From DAIOGN01 sp036745245 (GTDB lineage: Bacteria > Zixibacteria > MSB-5A5 > JAUVRN01), in NCBI GenBank assembly GCA_036745245.1, contig DAIOGN010000041.1:1-22841 (forward strand): a stretch of 22,841 nt of DNA. Reading direction: 5' to 3'. Shown here piece by piece: positions 5,992 through 14,713 of this stretch. Below the pieces are notes generated by a model. It was not told the origin of the DNA, did not search any database, and worked only from the letters and a program-made list of their open reading frames with translations. The position numbers and the translations under genes are program-made. The first letter of the stretch is position 1, and the number at the start of each line of letters is the position of its first letter.

Positions 5992-8946
5992 CTAAGGCGA
6001 GTTGCAGACATCGCACGGAGCGGCACCGCCTTTGAACACATAGTTCACAAGGAAGATGATATCCGCCGACGTGATCTGGCCGCTGCAATTCACGTCACCC
6101 ATCTCACGCAAGGGCACGGGATCGGGTCCCGTCTTGAAGATAAAGTTTACGAGGCGGATCACGTCGGCGGAGGTGACCACTCGATCAGCATTGGTGTCAC
6201 CCGAGGTGAGCGGCATTCCACCAGGGGTAAAGTGGGTGCGGCAACTGTCGCAGGCATCCCCCGCTCCGTCATGATCCACGTCCGCCTGGTTAGCATTTTG
6301 CGCCACCATGCAGTTATCGCAGCCCTGAAGCACTCCATCGCCGTCAGGATCCTGCGGACCCCCTGTCAGCTCCTCACAGGCGTCGAGGATCCCATTGGAA
6401 TTGCAGTCCATGGGTGAGGCGCTCCTGAATGCCATGCCACGAGGGGCCGTTAGATTTGGATCCTTCCAGGCCATCGGTCGATAGAAACGACCACTCGTCC
6501 TTTCGTACTCGAAGATTCCCACTTCGTCCGTCGTGCTTCCTACCATGATGTTTCCGTTCGGGCTCAGTGCGATTCCCCAGGGCTCAAGCGGTCCCCTCTG
6601 CGGATAGGTCCCTTGTGTGGCAGTGAGGTCATGAGAAAAGATCCGCAGGAAGGAACCCGTTGATCCGTCGTATTCAAGCACGTCGCTGGTGCCAAAGCTC
6701 GTGATAAGCAAGTGGCCGCCCGGGATGAACAGCAAATCGCGGGGCTGCGAGAGACCGCCGGATCCGCTCGGAACGAGCGTTCGAAGGTAGGTACCATCGG
6801 AGCCGGAGAACTCCCGAGTGGCGCCGTCCAAACCTAGAACCACCAAAGTGCCTCCCGGGGAGAACGCCAGGGCCCATGGCTCGGTCATCCCGCCCGACCC
6901 CGGGGACACAAAGACCTGGGGTGGATCGAAATTGAATCGGTCGAATCGAATTACGGCATTCGATCCTGCACTGGCCACGTACAGCCAACCGTCCGAGCCG
7001 AAGGCCAATGAGTTGGGATTGCTCAGCCCCGCGGTGCCTGGCTCGACTACCGTCTCCAGCGCACCAGTTTCAGGACTCAGTAAATAGATGGCATCCGCTC
7101 CCATATCGGAGATGTAGAGCAAGTGGTCCGGACCGGTCGCGCAATCCGTTGGAGACATGAGTCCGCCTCCCGTGACCACTCGTACGGGCACGCCTGTGGC
7201 ATTGTGATATTCCAAGACAGCGCCCGTCGAGTCGGCCACGAAGAGATTACCCGGGCCGTACATGTCGATCCAGTCCGTGACGTTGTTCTGGTTGCAATCC
7301 TGGCATCTATCGAGCACCAGATTTCGGTCGGCATCCGGTTCATCAAAGTGAATCAGTTCAACGCGGTCGGCGATCCCGTCCTGGTCGCAATCAGCCTGGC
7401 AGTCATCCGGGACGTTGTCCCCGTCCAGATCGGTTTCGGGCGCGAGCGAGACCTGATAGGCATCGGGCACCAGATTGCCATCACAGTCCGGCTCGCACAC
7501 GTCCGGGACTCCGTTGGCATTCAAGTCGAGTTCCCCCGAGGCCAGATCCAGAGGATCGAGAATTGAATTGCCATTGCAGTCCTGACACTCATCGGGTATC
7601 CCATCCACATTGACATCGGAGCTTAGGCTCCCAGCGATGTCTGCCGAATCCGCCACCTGGTTTCCATTGCAATCAAAGGCCAAACACCCGCCCTGCACGG
7701 TGGCTTGTTCGATCGCCGCTTGCACCACTCGGTGGAAGCGAAGCTCGTTACTGCTGGTGTAACCAGGGCTGCGTTGGCAATAGCTCATTAGGGTACCCAG
7801 CTGCGGAACTCCCAAGTCGCAGCTGTCCAAGCCATAGCCGGGAGTGTGCACGGCTCCTGCATTGTGCCCGATCTCATGCGCCAACACTTCGACGTCCCAA
7901 TTGTCAATGCTGGGGGGTGACGTGGGTATCCGAAAACTCCCATTCAGGCGTGATGAGATGCCTGTTCCGTCGCCGTTACAACAGGTGGTAAGTCTGGCGA
8001 GACCACCGTACCAAAGGTCACGTCTCCCGCTCAACAGGTGGGCGAAGTTGACGGACGGCCAGTCCCCGGTCCCCATCGAGTACTCGTGAAACGTGTTTGA
8101 CTCATAGGCGTCGAACGGCTCTCCACCGTCGGGCCACAAGCGAAGTGCGTAAAGGGTCAGCCGGATGTTGACGTCTCGAAGATAGATATCAGCCACGGCG
8201 CCAAGCAGTGTGATAGCATACTGAGCAGCCTGCAGGGTGTCGGAGAATAACTCGACGAACTCCTGATCGCAGTCCAGGGCGATTCGTGCCAGCCGCGGCC
8301 CGGCCGCCGTGTCCGTCCCGTGGCCTTGAACCAGGCTGATCCTCAGGGACGGCCCCTCACCCACCGGACAATAATTGCTCGGCAGGTCGTATCGGGAGGC
8401 GAACGGTAGCCGCGCCAACGTGGTCACATGATCCATCTCATCGGCCGGAGTGGCCACCAGCGTCCGTGCCCCATGCTGAGAGATCAATCCGTAGGCGGCT
8501 CCATCGGCTGAAATGGACAGGAATGCGCGCGAAGCCTCGTCTCCCTCGATGATTCCGCGCAACAGCACAAAGGGTGGCACCACCAGGGGCGTCTGCGCGG
8601 ATGATCTCATGATGGACAACCGGGTGTCACTCGTCGTGACTTCTATCGGCTCCACGTCCAAGGTGACGTCTGTGCCTTCCGGTGTAGGAAGGGTCAGACG
8701 TGTCCGCCCCCTCGCCACTTTGAGCGATTCAAAGGCAGATTTTTCCAGGCGGGTTCGCAGTCCGTCCGGCCCTTGCTTAACTGGGCGGAGTATCCTGACG
8801 GGAGGCGTCGAAGAGGGTGACGAGTTTGCCGCGACCGCCTGTTTCGGGCCGATGGCCCAACCCGCTATGAAGGTCAACCCAACCACGACAATGTGGCCCA
8901 GGCGGGGACTATTCAGCACGTGTCGGGCCAACCATCCACTTGGCAT
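5992..8946 (-). CDS. secreted metzincin metalloprotease with beta-propeller and dockerin tail
   Basis: This 984-residue exported protein has an N-terminal hydrophobic signal (~17-40) and a pro-region, then a metzincin catalytic domain (~200-410) with the zinc motif HEIGHNAGAVH (357-367) and a Met-turn LGTLMSY (383-389). Residues ~424-560 hold DCNGN/DxDxDG calcium-binding repeats, and ~565-845 resemble an NHL-type beta-propeller (repeated PWALAFSPGG-like blades). A thrombospondin type-3-like stretch (866-900) follows, and a two-repeat dockerin-like module (916-975) ends it. All catalytic residues of an active peptidase are present. It faces away from the other dockerin genes and shares its tail with them. 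The substrate is unknown. Confidence 0.85.
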   Translation of the reverse strand: MPSGWLARHVLNSPRLGHIVVVGLTFIAGWAIGPKQAVAANSSPSSTPPVRILRPVKQGPDGLRTRLEKSAFESLKVARGRTRLTLPTPEGTDVTLDVEPIEVTTSDTRLSIMRSSAQTPLVVPPFVLLRGIIEGDEASRAFLSISADGAAYGLISQHGARTLVATPADEMDHVTTLARLPFASRYDLPSNYCPVGEGPSLRISLVQGHGTDTAAGPRLARIALDCDQEFVELFSDTLQAAQYAITLLGAVADIYLRDVNIRLTLYALRLWPDGGEPFDAYESNTFHEYSMGTGDWPSVNFAHLLSGRRDLWYGGLARLTTCCNGDGTGISSRLNGSFRIPTSPPSIDNWDVEVLAHEIGHNAGAVHTPGYGLDSCDLGVPQLGTLMSYCQRSPGYTSSNELRFHRVVQAAIEQATVQGGCLAFDCNGNQVADSADIAGSLSSDVNVDGIPDECQDCNGNSILDPLDLASGELDLNANGVPDVCEPDCDGNLVPDAYQVSLAPETDLDGDNVPDDCQADCDQDGIADRVELIHFDEPDADRNLVLDRCQDCNQNNVTDWIDMYGPGNLFVADSTGAVLEYHNATGVPVRVVTGGGLMSPTDCATGPDHLLYISDMGADAIYLLSPETGALETVVEPGTAGLSNPNSLAFGSDGWLYVASAGSNAVIRFDRFNFDPPQVFVSPGSGGMTEPWALAFSPGGTLVVLGLDGATREFSGSDGTYLRTLVPSGSGGLSQPRDLLFIPGGHLLITSFGTSDVLEYDGSTGSFLRIFSHDLTATQGTYPQRGPLEPWGIALSPNGNIMVGSTTDEVGIFEYERTSGRFYRPMAWKDPNLTAPRGMAFRSASPMDCNSNGILDACEELTGGPQDPDGDGVLQGCDNCMVAQNANQADVDHDGAGDACDSCRTHFTPGGMPLTSGDTNADRVVTSADVIRLVNFIFKTGPDPVPLREMGDVNCSGQITSADIIFLVNYVFKGGAAPCDVCNSP

Positions 8947-9060
8947 GAAGCCGCCTTATCGTTGCAGTGAAATCCGGTAGGTAGCGTAAAATACATCATA
9001 GACTTAGATTTTCAATAGGTGATTGGTGAGTGGCAGCCCTGAGCCGACGCTTAGGTCCGC

Positions 9061-9117
9061 ATGCCTGCCAGGATCAACTCCGCCGCTGTGATCTCGTGGA
9101 AGTTGAGGCTGACATCC
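9061..9117 (+). pseudogene. comM: remnant of a comM 5' end
   Basis: Starting at an ATG, 26 of 32 bases match the first codons of the comM copy at 11649 (shared core ACTCCGCCGC). After an ~14-nt net deletion a further 20-base block matches 17 of 20 (GAAGTTGAGGCTGACATC against the comM version). Weaker similarity continues upstream from about 9020 (shared GTGATTGG). The frame is destroyed. It lies in the 298-bp stretch between two divergent dockerin genes, which otherwise shows no gene. I read it as the oldest copy of a duplicated comM locus. Confidence 0.72.
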
Positions 9118-9244
9118 GAGGCGGCCCAACGATCAATAAGCTATTGGGTTACACTCGACGGCATTTTATCTTGCGGATGGGCGCGAATTGGCGCTGGCGG
9201 CTCGGATCCTGAGTCTTAACCTCTTGCTTTGCGAGTGCACGCGC

Positions 9245-11389
9245 ATGAAGAGATCTACCGCATTCCTCGCGATCGGTACTTTCGTTTGCCTTTCAATCGA
9301 GCCAGCGTGGGCACCGCCTCCTCTCCCCGTCAACTATTTCCCGCATGGGCTCGTCGATGAGGTCCAGAACGAAGAGACCATCGTCATCAGCACGCAGGAC
9401 TCCAATGTGGCGGTGGCCATCTGGCGCGACTTTCGCTTCGACAACACCAGGAAGGTGTCCATTGGGAGGACTACTAATGGCGGCGGCAGCTGGCAAGATA
9501 GCCTCATCACCTTGAAGAAATACGATTGGCACACGGACCCCGTGATCAGGCGTAATGGAGCCGGAGACTTCTACATCATGCTCATGGACATGATGGCACA
9601 GACGATACCGCTTCCCGAACCGTACCGCATGGGATTGGCCTTTCTGCGCTCTACGGACAACGGCGTAACCTGGGAACGAACAACGGTACTTGAGGACACG
9701 ACCCTTACGATAAATGAGGACAAACCCTGGTTCACCTTCGACCAGTCCGGCGGAGTTCACGATGGCAATCTTTACGTGGCCTGGACTCGGATCGTAATGG
9801 ACGCAACCGATCCGGTGCGGGCTTCGCAGATCATGTTCGCCCGGTCGACTGACGGGGGGTATCAATTTGACGGATATGTAGCTCTAGACTCAGGTAACGA
9901 CTACTCCGTCTGCGGCATTAGCGGTTTTCCGAACTCAGCCGGGACGTGGACACAGCTTCTCGTGGGGGCCGGTGGCGAGTTACTGGTCTCCTGGGTCGGC
10001 TATTCGCTCGACACGAGCGACTGCACCACGCCTTCGTGGGTTCGAACACGTAAATCAACCGACGGTGGACAGACCTTCGGTCCGATCATGGAGCCCATGC
10101 AGACATTTGGTAATTGGGGTACCATCGACGGGGGACTCTACTTTGCCGGCAACATCCTCACGGCAGTTGCCGACCTCACGGGCGGGCCATTCCATGGCAA
10201 TTTCTACATCGCCTACGCCTCTCAAGACCTAAGCAATGTCAACTTCCAGGACTACAACATCGAGCTTTACCGGTCCACCGACGTCGGCAACACATGGACC
10301 GGGCCCGTGTATGTTGACGACGACGAAAAGGGATCCGCGGCGGTGTATGATCAGTTTCATCCTCAGCTTGCATGCAATCAGGAAGGAACCCTCGTCTGCA
10401 TTTTCTATGACCAACGCACGGATACCGTAGCGCACACTACTTTTGATGTGTTTGCGGCCTACTCGTTCGACGGCGGCAAGACCTTTACGACCAATCACCG
10501 CATCTCGCAGTTCTCGATCGACCCAGTTTCAATTCCAAGTCTGTCGCCAGCTTCCGTTGATCGCCCGGCGCGGCGGACGAAGAGAGCCACGGCGGCGGCA
10601 GGCACCATTGCCGAGTACATCGGCGTAGACGTCACAGGCGACCGCGTGATGGCTGTGTGGACCGGGACCATCGGGGGTACGCAGGATGTGGTAGGTGCGA
10701 CCTGGACGATCCCCTTCATGGCCCCCAAACCAATCCATCCAGGCAACCGCGACTCGCTCTTTCAGGCGACGCAGTTTCACTGGGGCACCGCGTGGAAGAG
10801 CGACGACGACCACTATCGCATGGAATTGTCTTTGCAAGCCACATTTGATGCCATGCTGTTCACGGCCGAAAGCGACAGCAACGCCGTCGCCTACCCGAAC
10901 CCAACCGCCGAAACCACCTACTACTGGCGGGTGAAGGCCTTTCGACTGTCGTACGCGGATTCGTCAGAATACTCGCCGACCTACAGATTCACGATCCACC
11001 GTTGTGCCGACCTGGACGGTGATGGGTTCGGCGATCCAGAGGTTCCCGAAAACACATGTGCCGATGACAATTGCCCCGCGATCCCCAACGCGGCGCAGGA
11101 AAACCTTGACGGCGACGCCTACGGCGACGCCTGCGACAACTGTTTCGCCTACGAAACTCCCGGAAACATCTGGTTCAAGACCGGAGATATCAACGAAAAC
11201 GGCCTGTTTACGTCAGCAGACATAGTGCTTCTGGTATCCTACATCTTCAAGAGCGGCCCCCCACCCCAGCCTGTGGCAGCCGCCGGCGACGCCAACTGCG
11301 ACGACACCGTGACGGCAGCCGACGTGATTCGCTTGGTGAATCACATCTTCAAGGGTGGATCGCCGCCCTGCGACGCATGCGCTGGGTAG
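9245..11389 (+). CDS. secreted BNR/Asp-box (sialidase-fold-like) protein with dockerin tail
   Basis: This 714-residue protein starts with a signal peptide (MKRSTAFLAIGTFVCLSIEPAWA). Six Asp-box-like motifs of the SxDxGxTW type recur (residues ~76, 136, 201, 271, 344, 407; for example STDNGVTW and STDGGQTF), which marks a six-bladed BNR propeller. A fibronectin-III-like segment (~490-585), a DxDxDG calcium-binding stretch (589-632) and a two-repeat dockerin (646-706) follow. I see no clear sialidase catalytic triad, so a binding role is as likely as glycosidase activity. ATG 9245 was chosen because it opens the signal peptide directly; there is no good Shine-Dalgarno. The gene sits between a comM remnant and a vapC remnant. 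Confidence 0.82.
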   Translation: MKRSTAFLAIGTFVCLSIEPAWAPPPLPVNYFPHGLVDEVQNEETIVISTQDSNVAVAIWRDFRFDNTRKVSIGRTTNGGGSWQDSLITLKKYDWHTDPVIRRNGAGDFYIMLMDMMAQTIPLPEPYRMGLAFLRSTDNGVTWERTTVLEDTTLTINEDKPWFTFDQSGGVHDGNLYVAWTRIVMDATDPVRASQIMFARSTDGGYQFDGYVALDSGNDYSVCGISGFPNSAGTWTQLLVGAGGELLVSWVGYSLDTSDCTTPSWVRTRKSTDGGQTFGPIMEPMQTFGNWGTIDGGLYFAGNILTAVADLTGGPFHGNFYIAYASQDLSNVNFQDYNIELYRSTDVGNTWTGPVYVDDDEKGSAAVYDQFHPQLACNQEGTLVCIFYDQRTDTVAHTTFDVFAAYSFDGGKTFTTNHRISQFSIDPVSIPSLSPASVDRPARRTKRATAAAGTIAEYIGVDVTGDRVMAVWTGTIGGTQDVVGATWTIPFMAPKPIHPGNRDSLFQATQFHWGTAWKSDDDHYRMELSLQATFDAMLFTAESDSNAVAYPNPTAETTYYWRVKAFRLSYADSSEYSPTYRFTIHRCADLDGDGFGDPEVPENTCADDNCPAIPNAAQENLDGDAYGDACDNCFAYETPGNIWFKTGDINENGLFTSADIVLLVSYIFKSGPPPQPVAAAGDANCDDTVTAADVIRLVNHIFKGGSPPCDACAG

Positions 11390-11449
11390 TAGCCACTTCG
11401 GCTGTCTGCGCCGTGATCTTTCGGCGCACGATTGAGTCCGGATTCTGGA

Positions 11450-11513
11450 AGCCTCGTGATTGGCGAAAGTCATGGCTTGGTTTCTGAAGCGGTTCGAGAA
11501 CACACAAGAGCCC
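11450..11513 (+). pseudogene. remnant of a vapC-like gene (internal part)
   Basis: This stretch aligns with 17221-17280 of the intact PIN toxin gene downstream. It shares the unbroken block GGTTTCTGAAGCGGTTCGA, with AGCC-x-GTGAT and GTCATGGC before it and ACAC-xx-x-GCC after it. One inserted T breaks the frame. Weaker similarity may reach back to about 11431. It lies in the 259-bp gap between the BNR gene and comM, which has no other gene. Confidence 0.78.
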
Positions 11514-11648
11514 TCTCCTTCCGAGCAATCCACGCCCCTCTTCAAATACGATTTCCCGGGCTCCATGTCAGGGTAATTAGCGCTTAGAATCGCAGGTTTC
11601 AAGATGTGATTGGGCGCCGCCCGGCCCGGGCCCACGTTCATCCAAGCG

Positions 11649-12729
11649 ATGCTGGCCAAGATCTACTCCGCCGCCGTCATGGGGATCGATGCCTACCTGG
11701 TAGAAGTCGAGGCCGACATCACGGCGCAGATTCCGAAGTTCTCCACCGTGGGCCTGCCCGAAGGTGCCGTGCGCGAGTCGAAGGAGCGCGTGCAGTCGGC
11801 CATTAAGAACAGTGACTTCATCTTTCCCTCGCGCAAGGTCACCATCAATCTCGCCCCGGCTGACGTGAAGAAGGAGGGCTCGGCCTTCGACCTGCCCATC
11901 GCCATTGGCATCCTCGCCGCCACCGGACAGATCCTGCGCGAGGACTATTCGGGCGTGGTGTTGCTCGGCGAACTGTCGCTCGACGGCTCGCTTAAGCCTA
12001 TTCCAGGCGTATTGCCCATGGCGCTTCGTATTCGGCAGGAATCGGGCCTGGCGATCGTACTTCCCATGGACAACGCCGACGAGGCGGCCCTGGCCGACCT
12101 GCAGGTGTTTCCCGTTCGCACTCTGCGCGAAGCCGTCGACTTCCTGGAGAACGGCAAGGACACGCGGGCTCACCAGGTGGATCTGCGCAAGGTGTTCAGG
12201 GAGTCGGAAGACTACACGGTGGACTACGCCGACGTGCGCGGACAGGAACATGCCAAGCGCGCTCTCGAAGTGGCCGCAGCGGGTGGACACAACATCATCC
12301 TCATCGGTCCGCCCGGCTCGGGCAAAACGATGCTGGCACGCCGGCTTCCCACGATTCTACCCCCGCTCACCATGGCGGAAGCACTCGAGACCACCAAGAT
12401 CCACAGCGTGGCCGGACTTCTCGGTCACCGCACGGCGCTGGTGGCCACGCGCCCGTTTCGCGCGCCGCACCACTCCATCAGCGACGCGGGGCTGATTGGC
12501 GGCGGCCGCATCCCGCGCCCGGGCGAGGTGTCGATTGCGCACCACGGCGTGCTTTTTCTGGACGAGATGCCCGAGTTCCGCAAAGACGTGCTGGAGCTCA
12601 TGCGTCAGCCCATCGAAGACGGGAGGGTCACCATTTCGCGCGCCGCCATGTCGCTCACCTTTCCCGCGCAGTTCATGCTGGCAGGCGCGATGAATCCCTG
12701 CCCCTGCGGGTTTTTCGGCGATCCCACGC
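11649..12729 (+). pseudogene. comM: comM/yifB Mg-chelatase-like AAA+ ATPase, N-terminal 360 residues, interrupted
   Basis: The segment encodes the N-terminal Lon-like domain (start MLAKIYSAAVMGIDAYLVEV) and the AAA+ core with Walker A GPPGSGKT (~220-227) and Walker B VLFLDEM (~301-307), ending at NPCPCGFFGDPT. ComM (YifB) is a hexameric helicase that helps branch migration during natural transformation. The frame then runs into the scaffold gap and a CTGTCTC repeat. The missing ~150 C-terminal residues are found twice downstream (12850-13305 and 16349-16828). As assembled the gene is broken; misassembly at the Ns is possible. No Shine-Dalgarno is obvious. Confidence 0.88.
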
Positions 12730-12739
12730 NNNNNNNNNN
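12730..12739. other. assembly gap (ten Ns)
   Basis: Ten undefined bases sit exactly where comM is broken and beside a simple repeat. The true length of the missing sequence is unknown. Confidence 0.99.
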
Positions 12740-12740
12740 C

Positions 12741-12782
12741 CTGTCTCCAGTCTCCTGTCTTCTGTCTCCTGTCTCCTGTCTC
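12741..12782 (+). repeat. heptanucleotide minisatellite (CTGTCTC)n
   Basis: Six head-to-tail 7-bp units are seen: four exact CTGTCTC, one CAGTCTC and one CTGTCTT. The array starts two bases after the gap, so the assembler probably failed inside a longer array. It is too short-period and spacer-free to be a CRISPR. The 67 bp from 12783 to 12849 hold nothing I recognise. Confidence 0.9.
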
Positions 12783-12849
12783 CCTGCCTTTATGCCGTTC
12801 CTCCCTTTGTAATCCGGTACAGCTTCGAGGCCGTCCTTATGATCAGGCT

Positions 12850-13305
12850 CCCACGCACGATTGCCGGTGTACTCCCACGAGTATCCGACATTATCGGGCC
12901 CGTATTTCAGGTCCGCTGCTCGATCGCATCGATATTCATCTCGAAGTGCCGGCGGTGAAATTCAAAGAGCTTGCCAACGACGATCGAGCCGAAGCATCGA
13001 CCTCGATTCGGCGACGTGTAAGCCAAGCGCGCTCCCGGCAAACCGAACGATTCAGGGATCTCTCCCGACTGTTCGCCAACGCGCACATGGACACGCGGGA
13101 TATCCGGAAGCACTGTCCAATCGACGCCGACTCAAAGGTTCTGGTCCGTGCCGCGATCTTACGCCTCGGTCTTTCCGCGCGCGCTTACGACCGCATCCTC
13201 AAAGTCGCGCGCACCATCGCCGACCTGGAAGGCGCGGAATCGATTCAGAAAGTGCACGTGGCAGAGGCTATCCAGTACCGCACGCTCGACCGGCAGGCGG
13301 TGTGA
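12850..13305 (+). pseudogene. comM: comM C-terminal part, copy A
   Basis: From CCC at 12850 the frame reads PTHDCRCTPTSIRHYRARIS and continues through the Mg_chelatase C-terminal domain to ADLEGAESIQKVHVAEA and a TGA at 13303. It has no start of its own. It supplies exactly the ~151 residues missing from the 11649-12729 segment. Its protein is about 82% identical to the second copy at 16349-16828 (about 21 differences in 116 aligned residues). By eye its codon choice is less GC-rich than the N-terminal part, so it is not certain that the two were once one gene. Confidence 0.85.
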
Positions 13306-13307
13306 CC

Positions 13308-13329
13308 CGTGCCGCTGAATTCATGAACA
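13308..13329 (+). pseudogene. remnant of a vapC 3' end
   Basis: Three bases after the comM copy A stop, CGTGCCGCTG and ATTCATGAACA reproduce the last codons of the PIN toxin gene at 17484-17507. They are separated by one base here against three there. Together 21 bases are identical. This suggests vapB-vapC once followed this comM as it does at 16828, and that all but the end was deleted. Confidence 0.65.
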
Positions 13330-13497
13330 AATCCTCAATGTCCTAAACTCGGCGGCCTCACGCTGAAGTTGCAGTACATGGGAGTTCATGCGGCCGCCTA
13401 CACACCCAAAGGCAACCAGCCGGTTCGCATCCCTCGGCGAACCACCTCCCGATGAACACCCTGCTAGACTGCACACGCAATCCCCCAGACTAACTCC

Positions 13498-13525
13498 TTG
13501 ACAACAAAGTTACATGGGCTATGTT
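13498..13525 (+). promoter_or_regulatory. predicted promoter of the two-gene dockerin operon
   Basis: A perfect -35 TTGACA (13498-13503) is followed after 16 bp by TATGTT (13520-13525). A start near 13532 leaves a leader of about 33 nt carrying GGAGGTGG at 13551-13558. The region 13330-13497 otherwise holds only a 7-bp-stem hairpin (GGTTCGC 13422-13428 with GCGAACC 13437-13443). Confidence 0.6.
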
Positions 13526-13564
13526 TCGGTTTACGTTGGCTTCCCGCCTTGGAGGTGGTTCACT

Positions 13565-14680
13565 TTGGCTCTCGAATCTTTCGAGGGGCCGCCATTAGTC
13601 CCCTCGCTCTCTCACGCTCGTCGCGCATCTCTACCGAATTTTCGCCGAGATTCCTTTAGACGATTGGAAGGAATCGTAGCTGCAACTTGTTTGCTATCTA
13701 CCTTTGCTGTGCCAGTCTCAATCAGTCAGGCCCAATGCACGGGCCTGTGTGGCGATGTGGACTTGGACGGATTCATCAACTCTCATGACGCCGAGGCATT
13801 GTTCTTCTACGCCAGCAGCGCTGACTCCACAGGGTTGAATGTGGAGTGCGGAGATGTCGATGATTACGCGGGGGTCACACTTCGCGACGTTCACTACTTA
13901 TGGTGGCAAAACATACAGTTTGCAATACCTCCCGACTGCGTCGACGCTTTTGGATCGTTCATGCCAGGGAATAACCCCGCATATGTTCTTCGCTACAATT
14001 CGGTCTATCCTGCGGGTGATACAGCGGTAACCCTGCACCTCGATGTCACATTAGGAAACGGGACGATCACCGCCGTTGCCGCTGTGTTGAAGGTAAGCGT
14101 CGATGGCGAAATTCCAGCACTCGCAGAAGTGGTGTCGGCACACGAATCTGACGGGACTGATGATTGGGAACTGGCCACATTCAATGGAGCCGGAACTGGT
14201 AATATTCCAACGGGCCATCTCATGGGTGCGTTCTGGAGTTTCGACCTCGATGCACCCGGACCGGGTCGATTTGCGTTGGGTCGGGCGAATTTGCTTCTGC
14301 CAGCATCGGGTCAGTCCCGCACCATTGTCCTGGAGCTGGTCGAGATTCCAGCAGGAGGTAATAAGACCATGGCTCAGGAGGGGTTTCCGGGAGATCCTGT
14401 ATGGACGTTGAATCCGGTTCCATGGATCATCGACATCACCGGAGATGTGAACAACGACAGGGTCCTCACGGCTTCGGATATCATCGGGTTAGTTAATTAT
14501 GTATTCAAGGGCGGTGTTGAACCCTATCCATTTGCTGGCTCAGGTGATGTGAATTGCTCAGGATCTGTCACGTCATCGGACATCATCCAACTCGTCAATC
14601 ATGTGTTCAAGGGCGGTCCGGCGCCGTGCGACGTTGCCACGGAGTGTACGATCACGGTCGACAGCTGGACTTGTCCGTAA
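13565..14680 (+). CDS. secreted beta-sandwich protein with dockerin modules at both ends
   Basis: The start chosen is TTG 13565, because GGAGGTGG lies six bases upstream and the predicted promoter overlaps the longer ATG 13514 start. The 371-residue product has a basic region and hydrophobic signal (37-56, ending ISQAQ). An EF-hand dockerin-like unit follows (61-118, GDVDLDGFINSHD). The ~150-residue middle domain is predicted beta-rich (127-280) and I do not recognise it, although its size would suit a carbohydrate-binding or cohesin-like fold. A C-terminal dockerin has two repeats (293-350, ASDIIGLVNYVFKGG and SSDIIQLVNHVFKGG). It is followed 33 nt later by the lysyl oxidase gene. Confidence 0.75.
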   Translation: MALESFEGPPLVPSLSHARRASLPNFRRDSFRRLEGIVAATCLLSTFAVPVSISQAQCTGLCGDVDLDGFINSHDAEALFFYASSADSTGLNVECGDVDDYAGVTLRDVHYLWWQNIQFAIPPDCVDAFGSFMPGNNPAYVLRYNSVYPAGDTAVTLHLDVTLGNGTITAVAAVLKVSVDGEIPALAEVVSAHESDGTDDWELATFNGAGTGNIPTGHLMGAFWSFDLDAPGPGRFALGRANLLLPASGQSRTIVLELVEIPAGGNKTMAQEGFPGDPVWTLNPVPWIIDITGDVNNDRVLTASDIIGLVNYVFKGGVEPYPFAGSGDVNCSGSVTSSDIIQLVNHVFKGGPAPCDVATECTITVDSWTCP

Positions 14681-14713
14681 CGCTAGTGCGGGTCGCGCAA
14701 CTCAGGTGGCGAT

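Larger units (their letters stand above)
12722..12856 (+). repeat. 8-bp direct repeat flanking an insert in comM
   Basis: TCCCACGC occurs at 12722-12729, where the comM N-terminal part stops, and again at 12849-12856, where the C-terminal part resumes. Joining at this repeat restores Pro-Thr-His-Asp-Cys in frame and gives a protein of about 510 residues, the normal ComM length. The intervening ~119 bp, including the gap, therefore looks like an insertion with a target-site-type duplication. Confidence 0.6.

Noticed and set aside
9188..9244. Upstream TTG start for the BNR protein
   Set aside because: It would place extra residues before a complete signal peptide that begins at ATG 9245.
12741..12782. 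Short tandem array considered as CRISPR
   Set aside because: Seven-base units with no spacers are a minisatellite.
12861..13346. 161-codon plus-strand frame
   Set aside because: It is an out-of-frame reading of the comM C-terminal segment.
13514..13564. ATG 13514 as start of the beta-sandwich dockerin protein
   Set aside because: It lies within the predicted promoter and has no ribosome site, while TTG 13565 follows GGAGGTGG.
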